From DATCMA01 sp036563645 (GTDB lineage: Bacteria > Actinomycetota > Actinomycetes > Mycobacteriales > Micromonosporaceae), in assembly GCA_036563645.1 (NCBI GenBank), contig DATCMA010000054.1, forward strand, positions 1-64,000: 64,000 nucleotides of DNA. Direction: 5' to 3'. Position 1 is the stretch's first letter, and each line of letters opens with the position of its first letter. The translations under genes were made by a program, and so were the position numbers. The notes under the pieces were generated by a model. It saw nothing but the letters and a program-made list of their open reading frames with translations, was not told the DNA's origin and did not search any database. Of this stretch, positions 7,631 to 16,894 are shown piece by piece.

Positions 7631-8899
7631 GTGAGCGACCGCGACGCCGACGTGATCGTCGTTGGCGCTGGGCCTGGCGGTTCCGCCACCGCGTACCACC
7701 TCGCCCGGCACGGCCTGCGTGTCCTCTTGCTGGAGAAGACGCGGTTTCCGCGGGAGAAGGTCTGTGGCGACGGGCTGACCCCGCGCAGCGTCAAGCAACT
7801 CATCAAGCTCGGCGTGGATATCTCGCCCGAGGCGGGCTGGCACCGCAACCGCGGTCTGCGGGTCATCGGCGGGGGTGTCCGGCTGGAACTCGACTGGCCG
7901 GAGTTGGCGAGCTTTCCTAACTTCGGGCTGGTTCGCCGCCGGCTCGACTTCGATGACCTGCTGGCCAAGCGCGCGGTCGCCGCTGGCGCGGATCTGCGGA
8001 CCGAGACCACGGTCACGGGGCCGGTGCTCGACGAGGATGGCCGGGTCGTCGGGGTCACCGCCGAAGTGGGGCCCGAGAAGGAACCGGTGACCTACCGCGC
8101 GCCGCTCGTCGTCGCGGCCGACGGTGTCTCCGGTCGATTCCCGCTCTCGATCGGCATCACCAAGCGCGACGACCGCCCTATCGGTGTCGCGGTGCGCCGC
8201 TACTTCCGCTCGCCCCGGCACGACGACGACTACCTGGAGTCCTGGCTCGAACTGCGGAGCCGAGAAGGCGGCGACAATCTCCTGCCCGGATACGGCTGGA
8301 TCTTCGGGCTGGGCGATGGCCGCGTCAACGTCGGGCTCGGGGTCCTCAACTCCTCAACCGCCTTCGGCCGGACCAACTACCGCCGCATGCTCGCCGACTG
8401 GCTGGCGGGGACGCCGGCCGAGTGGGGGCTGCGTGACGAGGCCAACGCGGAGGGGCCGATCGCCGGTGCTGCGCTGCCTATGGGGTTCAACCGGGTGCCG
8501 CACTACACTCGTGGGGTCATGCTCGTCGGAGACTCCGGCGGCATGGTCAACCCCTTCAACGGCGAAGGCATCGCGTACGCGATGGAGTCGGGCGAGCTGG
8601 CCGCGGAGGTCGCGGTCCAAGCGCTAGCCCTCCCAGCCGGGCCGGCCCGGGAGCGAGCGCTGCGGTTCTACCCGAACGAACTCAAGAACCGCTACGGCGG
8701 TTACTACCGGCTCGGTGGCATTTTCGTGAAGCTCATCGGCCACCCGCAGGTCATGCGGATCGCCACTCGACACGGCTTGCCACGTCCGACCTTGATGAGG
8801 TTCGTCCTCAAGCTCCTGGCGAACCTCACCGACCCACGCGGGGGCGATGTCATGGACCGGATCATTAACGCGATGACGAAGGTGGCACCCGCGGTGTAG
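7631..8899 (+). CDS. menJ: Geranylgeranyl reductase family flavoprotein, menaquinone reductase MenJ-like
   Basis: FAD-dependent reductase likely to saturate one isoprene unit of the menaquinone side chain. The 422 residues start with a Rossmann dinucleotide motif (VGAGPGGSATAYHLA). The family motif REKVCGDGLTPR follows near 40, and a second FAD block MLVGDSGGMVNPFNGEGI is near 300. GTG 7631 is chosen because GGAGG lies five bases upstream; an in-frame TTG at 7619 overlaps that site. The neighbours (menG before, nuoA 73 bases after) support a quinone substrate over chlorophyll or archaeal lipid. It is probably the first gene of the nuo transcript and lies behind the Rex site. Confidence 0.8.
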   Translation: MSDRDADVIVVGAGPGGSATAYHLARHGLRVLLLEKTRFPREKVCGDGLTPRSVKQLIKLGVDISPEAGWHRNRGLRVIGGGVRLELDWPELASFPNFGLVRRRLDFDDLLAKRAVAAGADLRTETTVTGPVLDEDGRVVGVTAEVGPEKEPVTYRAPLVVAADGVSGRFPLSIGITKRDDRPIGVAVRRYFRSPRHDDDYLESWLELRSREGGDNLLPGYGWIFGLGDGRVNVGLGVLNSSTAFGRTNYRRMLADWLAGTPAEWGLRDEANAEGPIAGAALPMGFNRVPHYTRGVMLVGDSGGMVNPFNGEGIAYAMESGELAAEVAVQALALPAGPARERALRFYPNELKNRYGGYYRLGGIFVKLIGHPQVMRIATRHGLPRPTLMRFVLKLLANLTDPRGGDVMDRIINAMTKVAPAV

Positions 8900-8972
8900 C
8901 AGGACCCTGATCGACGCACCCGAATGTGTGCGCATAGTGTGATCTGATTGACTGGTAGGACGGCAGGAGGAG

Positions 8973-9341
8973 ATGGTGTCACTCTCCGCATGGGTGCCCA
9001 TCGCGGGGCTGCTGATTCTGGGTGCGCTCTTTTCGCTCTTCTCCGTGGCGATCGCCCCCTTCGTGGGACCGAAGCGCTTCAACAAGGCGAAGCTTGAGGC
9101 GTACGAGTGCGGGATCGAGCCGGCTCCGCAGCCGATCGGGGGCAAGCGGTTCCCGATCAAGTTCTATCTGACCGCGATGTTGTTCATCATCTTCGACATC
9201 GAGGTCGTCTTCCTCTACCCGTGGGCCGTGTCCTTCGATCTGCTCGGTCTGTTCGGGTTTGTCGAGATGCTCCTGTTCATCGGCACCGTACTCATCGCGT
9301 ACGCCTACGTGTGGCGGCGGGGCGGGCTGGACTGGGACTGA
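8973..9341 (+). CDS. nuoA: NADH-quinone oxidoreductase subunit A
   Basis: Small membrane subunit of Complex I, with three transmembrane segments and about 120 residues. The conserved block KLEAYECGIEPAPQP includes the quinone-pocket Cys loop, and KFYLTAMLFIIFDIEVVFLYPWA is cut by the typical acidic residues of TM2. AGGAGG ends at 8970, so GTG at 8976 is better spaced than ATG at 8973; the proteins differ by one residue. It is the first of 14 nuo genes in standard order. Confidence 0.95.
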   Translation: MVSLSAWVPIAGLLILGALFSLFSVAIAPFVGPKRFNKAKLEAYECGIEPAPQPIGGKRFPIKFYLTAMLFIIFDIEVVFLYPWAVSFDLLGLFGFVEMLLFIGTVLIAYAYVWRRGGLDWD

Positions 9342-9350
9342 GGGATAGCC

Positions 9351-10022
9351 ATGGGTATCGAGGAGAAACTGCCGAGCGGGATTCTGCTGACCTCGGTCGA
9401 GAAGCTGTCCAACTGGGCGCGCAAGTCGTCGTTCTGGGGCGCCACGTTCGGCCTCGCCTGCTGCGCGATCGAGATGATGGCGGCGGGTGCCCCCCACTAC
9501 GACCTCGGCCGTTGGGGCATGGAGGTCTTCCGGGCATCGCCGCGCCAGGCCGATCTCATGATCGTGGCGGGTCGGGTCAGCCAGAAGATGGCCCCGGTCG
9601 TGCGGCAGATCTACGACCAGATGCCCGAGCCCCGCGCGGTGATCTCGATGGGCGTCTGCGCCTCCTCCGGCGGGATGTTCAACAACTACGCGGTCGTGCA
9701 GGGCGTCGACCACATCGTGCCGGTCGACATGTACCTGCCGGGGTGCCCGCCGCGGCCGGAGATGCTCATCGACGCCATCCTCAAGCTGCGCGAGAAGATC
9801 ATGGCGCAGCCCCTCGGGCCCAAGGGCCGCAAGATGCTCGAAGCGCGGCGCGCCCGGGGTGACGTGCCCCTGGTGCCGCCCGGCGCCATGCCCTCCTCCT
9901 ACCGTTCGGACAAGAAGCGGCGGGCCGAGTGGGAGCAGGCCGTCCGCGAAGGGCGCGAGGAACAACTGCGCATCGAGAACTGGATGAAGGCGCGTAACCA
10001 CCTGCGGGAAGGCTGGCGATGA
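9351..10022 (+). CDS. nuoB: NADH-quinone oxidoreductase subunit B
   Basis: Peripheral-arm subunit holding the terminal 4Fe-4S cluster N2, which passes electrons to quinone. The four ligands are seen as the tandem C37-C38, C103 in SMGVCASSGG, and C132 in LPGCPPRPE. The C-terminal 40 residues are a charged extension (KKRRAEWEQAVREGREEQ) beyond the core fold, common in actinobacteria. It starts nine bases after nuoA. Confidence 0.96.
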   Translation: MGIEEKLPSGILLTSVEKLSNWARKSSFWGATFGLACCAIEMMAAGAPHYDLGRWGMEVFRASPRQADLMIVAGRVSQKMAPVVRQIYDQMPEPRAVISMGVCASSGGMFNNYAVVQGVDHIVPVDMYLPGCPPRPEMLIDAILKLREKIMAQPLGPKGRKMLEARRARGDVPLVPPGAMPSSYRSDKKRRAEWEQAVREGREEQLRIENWMKARNHLREGWR

Positions 10023-10074
10023 GGCTGTCCCGCGCTGTGAACGGACCCGTTGTCCCCGACGAAGAGGTGACGCC

Positions 10075-10851
10075 GTGACTCAGTCCCCGGACCGCGACAG
10101 CGTCCGGTCGCCGCAGGACAAGGAGCCGACCGAGAAGTCCGCTGGCGGGGTGCCCGTCGCGGCGCCGCCGGCCGGCGCGACGAGCGGCGCCCCCGCCGAA
10201 TACCCGCCGGGGAGTGTCGCTGGGCGCGGCATGTTTGGCGTGAAGGGCACCGGCGACACCTCAGGCTTCGGCGGCCTTGTGCGCCGGCGGCCCGTGGTCG
10301 AGAGCAGTCCGCGTCCGTTCGGCGGCTACTTCGACGAGGTCTACGACGCTCTGCAAGAGGCGTACCCCGCCTTCGACGAGGCGATCGAGAAGGTGGTGGT
10401 CGACCGCGGCGAGCTGACGATCCACGTCCGCGCCGACAAGATCCTCGAGGTGTGCCAGGTGATGCGGGACGACGAGGCGCTCCGCTTCGAGCTGTGCTCG
10501 TCGGTCTCCGGTGTGGACTACCTCGGCGCGGACGAGCGCCGGTTCCACGTGGTCTACCACCTGACGTCGATGACCTACCGGCGCCGCGTGCGCCTGGAGG
10601 TGGCTGTCCCCGAGAGCAACCCGCACGTGCCCTCGGTCACCAGCGTCTACCCGACCGCCGACTGGCAGGAGCGGGAGGCGTACGACATGTTCGGCATCAT
10701 CTTTGACGGCCACCCCAACCTCACCCGGATCCTCATGCCGGACGATTGGGAGGGGCATCCGCAGCGCAAGGACTACCCGCTCGGCGGCGTACCGGTCGAG
10801 TACAAGGGTGCGGTGATCCCGCCGCCTGATCAGCGGAGGAGCTACCAGTGA
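10075..10851 (+). CDS. nuoC: NADH-quinone oxidoreductase subunit C
   Basis: Peripheral-arm subunit that packs against NuoD. The conserved 30-kDa family block is ADWQEREAYDMFGIIFDGHPNLTRILMPDDWEGHPQRKDYPLGG near the C-terminus (read in parts). The first 75 residues are a Pro/Ala/Gly-rich low-complexity extension seen in actinobacterial NuoC. NuoC is not fused to NuoD here. The stop overlaps the nuoD start. The 52-base gap after nuoB carries an AGAGGTG ribosome binding site. Confidence 0.95.
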   Translation: MTQSPDRDSVRSPQDKEPTEKSAGGVPVAAPPAGATSGAPAEYPPGSVAGRGMFGVKGTGDTSGFGGLVRRRPVVESSPRPFGGYFDEVYDALQEAYPAFDEAIEKVVVDRGELTIHVRADKILEVCQVMRDDEALRFELCSSVSGVDYLGADERRFHVVYHLTSMTYRRRVRLEVAVPESNPHVPSVTSVYPTADWQEREAYDMFGIIFDGHPNLTRILMPDDWEGHPQRKDYPLGGVPVEYKGAVIPPPDQRRSYQ

Positions 10852-12179
10852 GCACGTCCACCAATCCCGGCTACGCCCGGGAGCGCGAGACCACTGAGGG
10901 CAAAGTCTTCACGGTCACCGGCGGCGACTGGGACACCGTGGTCCAGGGCAGGGACCCGGAGGACGAGCGCATCGTCATCAACATGGGTCCTCAGCACCCG
11001 TCGACGCACGGCGTGCTCCGCCTCGTGCTGGAGCTGGAGGGCGAGACGGTCCGACAGGCGCGGGCGGTCGTCGGCTACCTGCACACCGGGATCGAGAAGA
11101 ACCTCGAGTACCGCACCTGGGTGCAGGGCACGACCTTCGTGACCCGCATGGACTACCTCTCGCCGATGTTCAACGAGACGGCGTACGCGCTCGCCGTCGA
11201 GAAGCTGCTCGGCATCGAGGATCAGATCCCGGAGCGGGCCACGACGATCCGGGTGCTGATGATGGAGCTCAACCGGATCGCCTCGCACCTGGTGTGGCTC
11301 GCCACCACCGGCATGGAGCTCGGCGCGATCTCGATGATGCTCTACGGCTTCCGGGAGCGGGAGTACATCCTCGAGATCTTCGAGCTCTGCAGCGGGCTGC
11401 GGATGAACCACGCCTACATCCGGCCGGGTGGCGTGGCGCAGGACATCCCCGACGAGGCGATCAAGAAGATCCGCGAGTTCATCAAGTACCTGCCCAAGCG
11501 GCTGAAGGAGTACGAGGACCTGCTCAGCGGCCAGCCCATCTGGCGGGAGCGGACGCAGGGCATCGCGGTCTTGGACGTGACCGGGTGCCTGGCGCTCGGG
11601 GTGACCGGGCCGGTGCTCCGGTCGGCGGGTCTCCCCTGGGACCTGCGGAAGACCATGCCGTACTGCGGGTACGAGACGTACGAGTTCGACGTGCCCACCG
11701 CCACGACGGGCGACGTCTGGGGTCGGTACCAGGTCCGGCTCGCGGAGATCCGCGAATCGTTGAAGATCGTCGAGCAGGCGATCGACCGGCTTCGGCCCGG
11801 TCCGGTCATGGTGCAGGACAAGAAGATCGCCTGGCCCGCGCAGCTCGCGATCGGCCTGGACGGGATGGGCAACTCGCTCGAGCACGTCGCGAAGATCATG
11901 GGTCAGTCGATGGAGTCGCTGATCCACCACTTCAAGCTCGTGACCGAGGGATTCCGGGTGCCACCGGGCCAGGTCTACGTGGCGATCGAAAGTCCGCGCG
12001 GCGAGCTGGGTGTGCACGCGGTCTCCGACGGCGGCACCCGCCCGTACCGGGTGCACTACCGGGAGCCGAGCTTCGTGAACCTCCAGGCCATCCCGGCGAT
12101 CTCCGAAGGATCTCTGCTGGCCGATGTGATCGCCGGCGGTGCGTCGCTGGACCCCGTGATGGGTGGGTGTGACCGATGA
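10848..12179 (+). CDS. nuoD: NADH-quinone oxidoreductase subunit D
   Basis: 49-kDa subunit that lines the quinone-binding cavity with NuoB. The family signature INMGPQHPSTHGVLRL begins near residue 44, and the quinone-site His and neighbouring TGIEKNLEYRTW block are intact. The end GGASLDPVMGGCDR corresponds to the conserved LDPVMGEVDR, with Glu replaced by Gly and Val by Cys. The GTG start overlaps the nuoC stop, with CGGAGGA upstream. Confidence 0.96.
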   Translation: MSTSTNPGYARERETTEGKVFTVTGGDWDTVVQGRDPEDERIVINMGPQHPSTHGVLRLVLELEGETVRQARAVVGYLHTGIEKNLEYRTWVQGTTFVTRMDYLSPMFNETAYALAVEKLLGIEDQIPERATTIRVLMMELNRIASHLVWLATTGMELGAISMMLYGFREREYILEIFELCSGLRMNHAYIRPGGVAQDIPDEAIKKIREFIKYLPKRLKEYEDLLSGQPIWRERTQGIAVLDVTGCLALGVTGPVLRSAGLPWDLRKTMPYCGYETYEFDVPTATTGDVWGRYQVRLAEIRESLKIVEQAIDRLRPGPVMVQDKKIAWPAQLAIGLDGMGNSLEHVAKIMGQSMESLIHHFKLVTEGFRVPPGQVYVAIESPRGELGVHAVSDGGTRPYRVHYREPSFVNLQAIPAISEGSLLADVIAGGASLDPVMGGCDR

Positions 12180-13003
12180 GCGTGAATAGCGAACGGGCGC
12201 AGCGCCCGGCCGACGCGAACGACAGCGGGGCGGCGCGCTTTGACGAGGAGACCCGCAAGCGGGCTCGCGAGATCATCGCGCGCTACCCGGAGGGCCGGTC
12301 GCGCTCGGCGCTGCTGCCGCTGCTGCACCTGGTGCAGTCCGTGGAGGGCTACGTCTCCCCCGCGGGAGTCGAGTTCTGCGCGGAGATGCTCGGCATCAGC
12401 AAGGCCGAGGTCAGCGCTGTCGCCACGTTCTACACGATGTTCAAGCGCCGGCCGACCGGTGAGTACCTCGTCAGCGTCTGCACCAACACGATGTGCAACG
12501 TGCTCGGCGGCCAGGAGATCTACGACCGGCTCTCCGAGCACCTCGGGGTCGGCCACGAGGAGACCACCGAGGACGGCAAGATCACGCTGGAGCACGCCGA
12601 GTGCCTCGCGGCGTGTGACTACGGCCCGGTGCTGACCGTCAACTACGACTTCTTCGACAACATGGACCCGGACACCGCGGTCGCCATCGTCGACGAGCTG
12701 CGGGCCGGGCGCCGTCCCCAGCCCACTCGTGGGGCTCGGCTGTGCACGTTCAAGGAGATCTCCCTGCAGCTCGCGGGCTTCGCCGACACCCGCGAGGGCG
12801 CGGTCGCTGAGGGCGGGCCGGGTGAGCCGTCGCTGCGCGGACTGCGGCTGGCTCAGCAGTACGGCATCTCGGTGGCCGGCTTCGATCCGAGCACCCCGAT
12901 CGGTGGGAAGGCCACCGCCGAGGCGGTGGCGAGCAAGCCGGCGGGTGACGCCCCAGCCGGGAAGTCCGCCGGGTCGCGAGCGCGTAAGGAGGCAGACAAG
13001 TGA
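12176..13003 (+). CDS. nuoE: NADH-quinone oxidoreductase subunit E
   Basis: 24-kDa subunit with the 2Fe-2S cluster N1a. Ligands are C102 and C107 (CTNTMC) and C143 and C147 (CLAAC). The thioredoxin-like domain ends near residue 175. The following 95 residues are an Ala/Gly/Lys-rich tail (KPAGDAPAGKSAGSRARKE) typical of high-GC actinobacterial NuoE and probably disordered. ATGA overlap with nuoD; the stop overlaps nuoF. Confidence 0.95.
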   Translation: MSVNSERAQRPADANDSGAARFDEETRKRAREIIARYPEGRSRSALLPLLHLVQSVEGYVSPAGVEFCAEMLGISKAEVSAVATFYTMFKRRPTGEYLVSVCTNTMCNVLGGQEIYDRLSEHLGVGHEETTEDGKITLEHAECLAACDYGPVLTVNYDFFDNMDPDTAVAIVDELRAGRRPQPTRGARLCTFKEISLQLAGFADTREGAVAEGGPGEPSLRGLRLAQQYGISVAGFDPSTPIGGKATAEAVASKPAGDAPAGKSAGSRARKEADK

Positions 13004-14316
13004 CTCAGCCTCGACGCGAAGTCCTCGAGAAGCTCACCCCCGTCCTGACCAAGCGCTGGCTGTCGCCGGACGCGTGGCGGATCGACGTCTACGAGCAGCT
13101 CGACGGCTACCAGGCGCTGCGCAAGGCGCTCGCCGTGCACCCCGACGACCTGATCCAGCTGGTCAAGGACTCCGGGCTGCGCGGCCGCGGTGGCGCGGGT
13201 TTCCCGACGGGTCTCAAGTGGAGCTTCATCCCGCAGAACGACGGGAAGCCCCACTACCTCGTCGTCAACGCCGACGAGGGTGAGCCCGGCACGTGCAAGG
13301 ACCTGCCGCTGATGATGTACGACCCGCACTCGGTGATCGAGGGGGTCATCATCGCGTCGTACGCGATCCGGGCGAACCGGGCGTTCATCTACATCCGCGG
13401 TGAGGCGGTCCACGCCGCCCGTCGGCTGCGCAACGCCATCGCCGAGGCGTACCGGGCCGGCTACCTCGGGAAGAACATCCTCGGTTCCGGCTTCGACCTC
13501 GACGTCGTCGTACACAGTGGAGCCGGCGCGTACATCTGTGGCGAGGAGACGGCGCTCCTCGACTCGCTGGAAGGCCGTCGCGGCCAGCCGCGGCTGCGCC
13601 CGCCGTTCCCCGCCACCCACGGCCTGTACTCCTGCCCCACGGTGGTCAACAACGTCGGCACGATCGCCAGCGTGCCGTACATCGTCCTGGGCGGCGCGGC
13701 GTGGTGGCGATCGATGGGGACCGAGAAGTCGCCCGGGCCGATGATCTACTCGCTGTCGGGGCGGGTGGCGAACCCGGGCCAGTACGAGTGCTCCATGGGG
13801 ATCACCCTGCGGGAGCTGTTGGAGCTAGCCGGCGGCATGCAGCCCGGGCACCAGCTCAAGTTCTGGACGCCGGGGGGCTCGTCGACGCCGCTGCTCACCG
13901 CGGACCACATCGACGTGCCGCTGGACTTCGAGAGCGTCGCCGCCGCCGGGTCGATCCTCGGGACGACGGCCACGCAGATCTTCTCCGACAAGGACTGCCC
14001 GGTCTACACGACCTACCGGTGGCTGGAGTTCTACCACCACGAGTCGTGTGGCAAGTGCACGCCGTGCCGGGAAGGCAACTACTGGATGGTCCGGATCTAC
14101 CGGCGCATCCTGTCCGGCCAAGGGACGTACGAGGACCTCGACACCCTGCTGGACACCTGCGACAACGTGCTGGGGCGTTCCTTCTGCGGCCTCGGCGACG
14201 GCGCCACCAGCTCCGTGACCTCCTCCTTGAAGTACTTCAAGCAGGACTACCTCGACTACATCGAGGGGCGAAAGCCACCCAAGTTGTCGCCGAAGATCCT
14301 GGTGGGAGCTCACTGA
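13000..14316 (+). CDS. nuoF: NADH-quinone oxidoreductase subunit F
   Basis: Subunit that oxidises NADH through FMN. The NADH/FMN loop GLRGRGGAGFPTGLKW is at 59-74, and the second loop GAGAYICGEETALL follows near 170. The N3 4Fe-4S ligands are in ESCGKCTPCREG near 350 and a fourth Cys in RSFCGLGDGA near 395. GTG start overlaps the nuoE stop, with AAGGAGG upstream. The C-terminal 438-residue length is normal. Confidence 0.96.
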   Translation: MTQPRREVLEKLTPVLTKRWLSPDAWRIDVYEQLDGYQALRKALAVHPDDLIQLVKDSGLRGRGGAGFPTGLKWSFIPQNDGKPHYLVVNADEGEPGTCKDLPLMMYDPHSVIEGVIIASYAIRANRAFIYIRGEAVHAARRLRNAIAEAYRAGYLGKNILGSGFDLDVVVHSGAGAYICGEETALLDSLEGRRGQPRLRPPFPATHGLYSCPTVVNNVGTIASVPYIVLGGAAWWRSMGTEKSPGPMIYSLSGRVANPGQYECSMGITLRELLELAGGMQPGHQLKFWTPGGSSTPLLTADHIDVPLDFESVAAAGSILGTTATQIFSDKDCPVYTTYRWLEFYHHESCGKCTPCREGNYWMVRIYRRILSGQGTYEDLDTLLDTCDNVLGRSFCGLGDGATSSVTSSLKYFKQDYLDYIEGRKPPKLSPKILVGAH

Positions 14317-14423
14317 TGAGCATGAGCAACGCGCGTTTCGGCGCGGTGTGGCCGGTGCCCGGGCGCACCGAGACGCGCGCTGAGCTGGCAGGTCCCGCAG
14401 TCGCGATTGGAGACGGGCTCTGA
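14316..14423 (+). CDS. 35-residue mini-ORF bridging nuoF and nuoG
   Basis: An ATG overlaps the nuoF stop (TGATG at 14314-14318), and the TGA of this ORF overlaps the nuoG ATG (TGATG at 14421-14425). The peptide begins MSMSNARFGAVW and has no recognisable domain. It fills the nuoF-nuoG gap exactly, so it may serve to carry ribosomes across by stop-start coupling rather than to make a useful product. Coding status is uncertain. Confidence 0.4.
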   Translation: MSMSNARFGAVWPVPGRTETRAELAGPAVAIGDGL

Positions 14424-16894
14424 TGACCGAGGTACAGAAGGCGGCCGAGACGGTCACGCTCACCATCGACGGCATTGAGGTGACCGCGCCGAAGGGAGCC
14501 CTGCTCATTCGGGTTGCCGAGCAGCTGGGGATTGAGATCCCGCGCTTCTGCGACCACCCCCTGCTCGCCCCGGCCGGTGCCTGCCGACAGTGCTTGGTAG
14601 AGGTCGAGGGGCAGCGCAAGCCCGTCGCCTCCTGCACGCAGACGGTTGCCGACGGGATGGTGGTCCGGACGCAGCGCACCTCGCCTGTGGCCAAGAAGGC
14701 CCAGGAAGGGGTGATGGAGCTCCTCCTGATCAACCACCCGCTCGACTGCCCCATGTGCGACAAGGGCGGCGAGTGTCCGCTGCAGAACCAGGCCATGTCG
14801 ACCGGCCGGACGGACTCGCGGTTCCGCGAGCAGAAGCGCGAGTACCCCAAGCCGATCGCGATCTCCAGCCAGATCCTCCTCGACCGCGAGCGCTGCGTGC
14901 TCTGCCAGCGCTGCACCCGGTTCTCCGATCAGATCGCGGGTGACAAGTTCATCGATCTGATGGAGCGCTCGTCCGCCGAGCAGATCAACATCCACCGGGA
15001 TGAGGTGTACGGCGGCGAGGACGGTGGCGACGTCCCGTACAACTCGTACTTCTCGGGCAACATCGTGCAGATCTGCCCGGTCGGCGCGCTGACCAGCGTG
15101 CAGTACCGGTTCCGGGCCCGCCCGTTCGACCTCGTCTCCACGCCGAGCGTCTGCGAGCACTGCGCGGCCGGATGCGCGATGCGCACCGACCACCGGCGGC
15201 GCACGGTGCTGCGCCGGCTCGCCGGCGATGACCCGGCGGTGAACGAGGAGTGGAACTGCGACAAGGGCCGGTGGGGCTTCCAGTACGTCACCGCGACCGA
15301 GCGGCTGGTCAACCCGCTGGTGCGGGACCGGGAGACCGGGCAGCTGCGGGAGGCGTCGTGGAGCGAGGCGCTGGCCGTCGCCGCCGAAGGGCTGCGGGCG
15401 GCCCGCGACGAGGGGGCGGGCGTCGGGATCCTCACCGGCGGGCGCCTCACCGTCGAGGACGCGTACGCGTACGCGAAGTTCGCCCGCGTCGCGCTGCGGA
15501 CCAACGACATCGACTTCCGGGCTCGGCCGGTCTCCGCGGAGGAGACCGAGTTCCTCGCCGCCCGAGTCGCCGGCAGCGTCGACGTGACGTACGCCGACGT
15601 GGAGCGGGCGCCCGCGGTGGTGCTCGTCGGCCTGGAGCCGGAGGAGGAGTGCCCGATCCTGTTCCTCCGGCTGCGTAAGGCGTACCGGAAGAACGGGCTG
15701 CGGGTGCTGGCGGTGGCGCCGTTCACCACCCGCGGCTTCGAGAAGATCGGGGCCACCGTGCTCACCACGGTGCCCGGCGACGAGCCGAAGACCCTCACCA
15801 GCCCGGCGGTCGTGGAGGCGCTCCGCGCCGAGGGTGCGATCCTCTTCGTCGGCGAGCGCCTGGCCAGCGTGCCCGGCGGCCTGTCGACCGCCGCCGCGGT
15901 GGCCGACCGGACCGGTGCGAAGCTGGCGTGGGTGCCGCGGCGCGCGGGTGACCGCGGCGCGGTGGACACGGGTTGCCTGCCGAACCTGCTCCCCGGCGCA
16001 CGGCCGGTCACCGACCCGGTCGCGCGGGCGGAGCTCGGCGCCGAGTGGGATCTGCCCCCAGGAGCGATCCCGAGCGAGCCGGGCCGCGACGTCGACGGCA
16101 TCCTCGCCGCGGCGGCTGCGGGGCAGCTCAGCGCGCTCGTCGTGGCCGGTGTGGATCCCGCCGACCTCGCCGACCCCAAGAAGGCGGAGGAGGCGCTCGA
16201 CGCGGTGCCGTTCCTCGTCAGCTTGGAGGTGCGGCACACCGCGGTGACCCAGCGCGCGGACGTGGTGCTGCCGGTGGCGCCGGTGGTCGAGAAGGCCGGC
16301 AGCTTCGTCAACTGGGAAGGCCGGCTGCGGACGTTCGACGCGGTATTGCAGACCTCGGCGATGACCGACGGGCGGGTGCTCAACGCCCTCGCCTCGCTGC
16401 TCGGGGTGACGTTGAACACCGGCGATGTGAACAGCGTCCGGCGGGAGTTGGGCTCCCTGCCGGCGACCCGGGCCCAGCGGCCGGCGGCGCCGATCGTCGA
16501 GCCCACGGGCGCGCCGCGGCCGGGCGAGGGCGAGGCGGTGCTCGCCACGTGGCACCAGCTCATCGACCTGGGCACGCTCATCGCCGGCGACGAGCACCTG
16601 GCGGGCACAGCCCGCAAGCCGGTGGCGCGGATCTCGAAGGCAACCGCGGAGGCGCTCGGTGTCGCCGACGGCGACCCGGTTACGGTGGCCACGGACCGGG
16701 GCGCGGTCACGCTGCCGGCGGCGATCACCGATCTGCCGGACCGCGTGGTGTGGCTGCCGACCAACTCGCCGGGCGCAACGGTGCGCCGCACCCTCGGCGT
16801 GACCTCTGGCGCGATCGTTCGGCTCTCGGCTGGCGCGGCCACGGAGGCGACCGTGGCGCAGTCGTCGCTCAACGGCGGAGGTGCCGAGCGGTGA
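14423..16894 (+). CDS. nuoG: NADH-quinone oxidoreductase subunit G
   Basis: Largest peripheral-arm subunit, 823 residues, carrying several Fe-S clusters. N-terminal 2Fe-2S ligands are C43, C54, C57 and C71. The His/Cys cluster is in HPLDCPMCDKGGECPLQ near 110-125, and two 4Fe-4S motifs follow (CVLCQRCTRF; CPVGAL). A further CEHCAAGC near 245 matches the extra N7 site. The rest is a molybdopterin-oxidoreductase-like domain without visible cofactor. The start is coupled to the mini-ORF before it and the stop overlaps the next mini-ORF. Confidence 0.95.
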   Translation: MTEVQKAAETVTLTIDGIEVTAPKGALLIRVAEQLGIEIPRFCDHPLLAPAGACRQCLVEVEGQRKPVASCTQTVADGMVVRTQRTSPVAKKAQEGVMELLLINHPLDCPMCDKGGECPLQNQAMSTGRTDSRFREQKREYPKPIAISSQILLDRERCVLCQRCTRFSDQIAGDKFIDLMERSSAEQINIHRDEVYGGEDGGDVPYNSYFSGNIVQICPVGALTSVQYRFRARPFDLVSTPSVCEHCAAGCAMRTDHRRRTVLRRLAGDDPAVNEEWNCDKGRWGFQYVTATERLVNPLVRDRETGQLREASWSEALAVAAEGLRAARDEGAGVGILTGGRLTVEDAYAYAKFARVALRTNDIDFRARPVSAEETEFLAARVAGSVDVTYADVERAPAVVLVGLEPEEECPILFLRLRKAYRKNGLRVLAVAPFTTRGFEKIGATVLTTVPGDEPKTLTSPAVVEALRAEGAILFVGERLASVPGGLSTAAAVADRTGAKLAWVPRRAGDRGAVDTGCLPNLLPGARPVTDPVARAELGAEWDLPPGAIPSEPGRDVDGILAAAAAGQLSALVVAGVDPADLADPKKAEEALDAVPFLVSLEVRHTAVTQRADVVLPVAPVVEKAGSFVNWEGRLRTFDAVLQTSAMTDGRVLNALASLLGVTLNTGDVNSVRRELGSLPATRAQRPAAPIVEPTGAPRPGEGEAVLATWHQLIDLGTLIAGDEHLAGTARKPVARISKATAEALGVADGDPVTVATDRGAVTLPAAITDLPDRVVWLPTNSPGATVRRTLGVTSGAIVRLSAGAATEATVAQSSLNGGGAER

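Noticed and set aside
14237..16597. 786-codon open frame antisense to nuoG
   Set aside because: High-GC codon bias opens the complementary frame. The product is an Arg/His/Asp-rich string without domains, and nuoG is unmistakable on the other strand.
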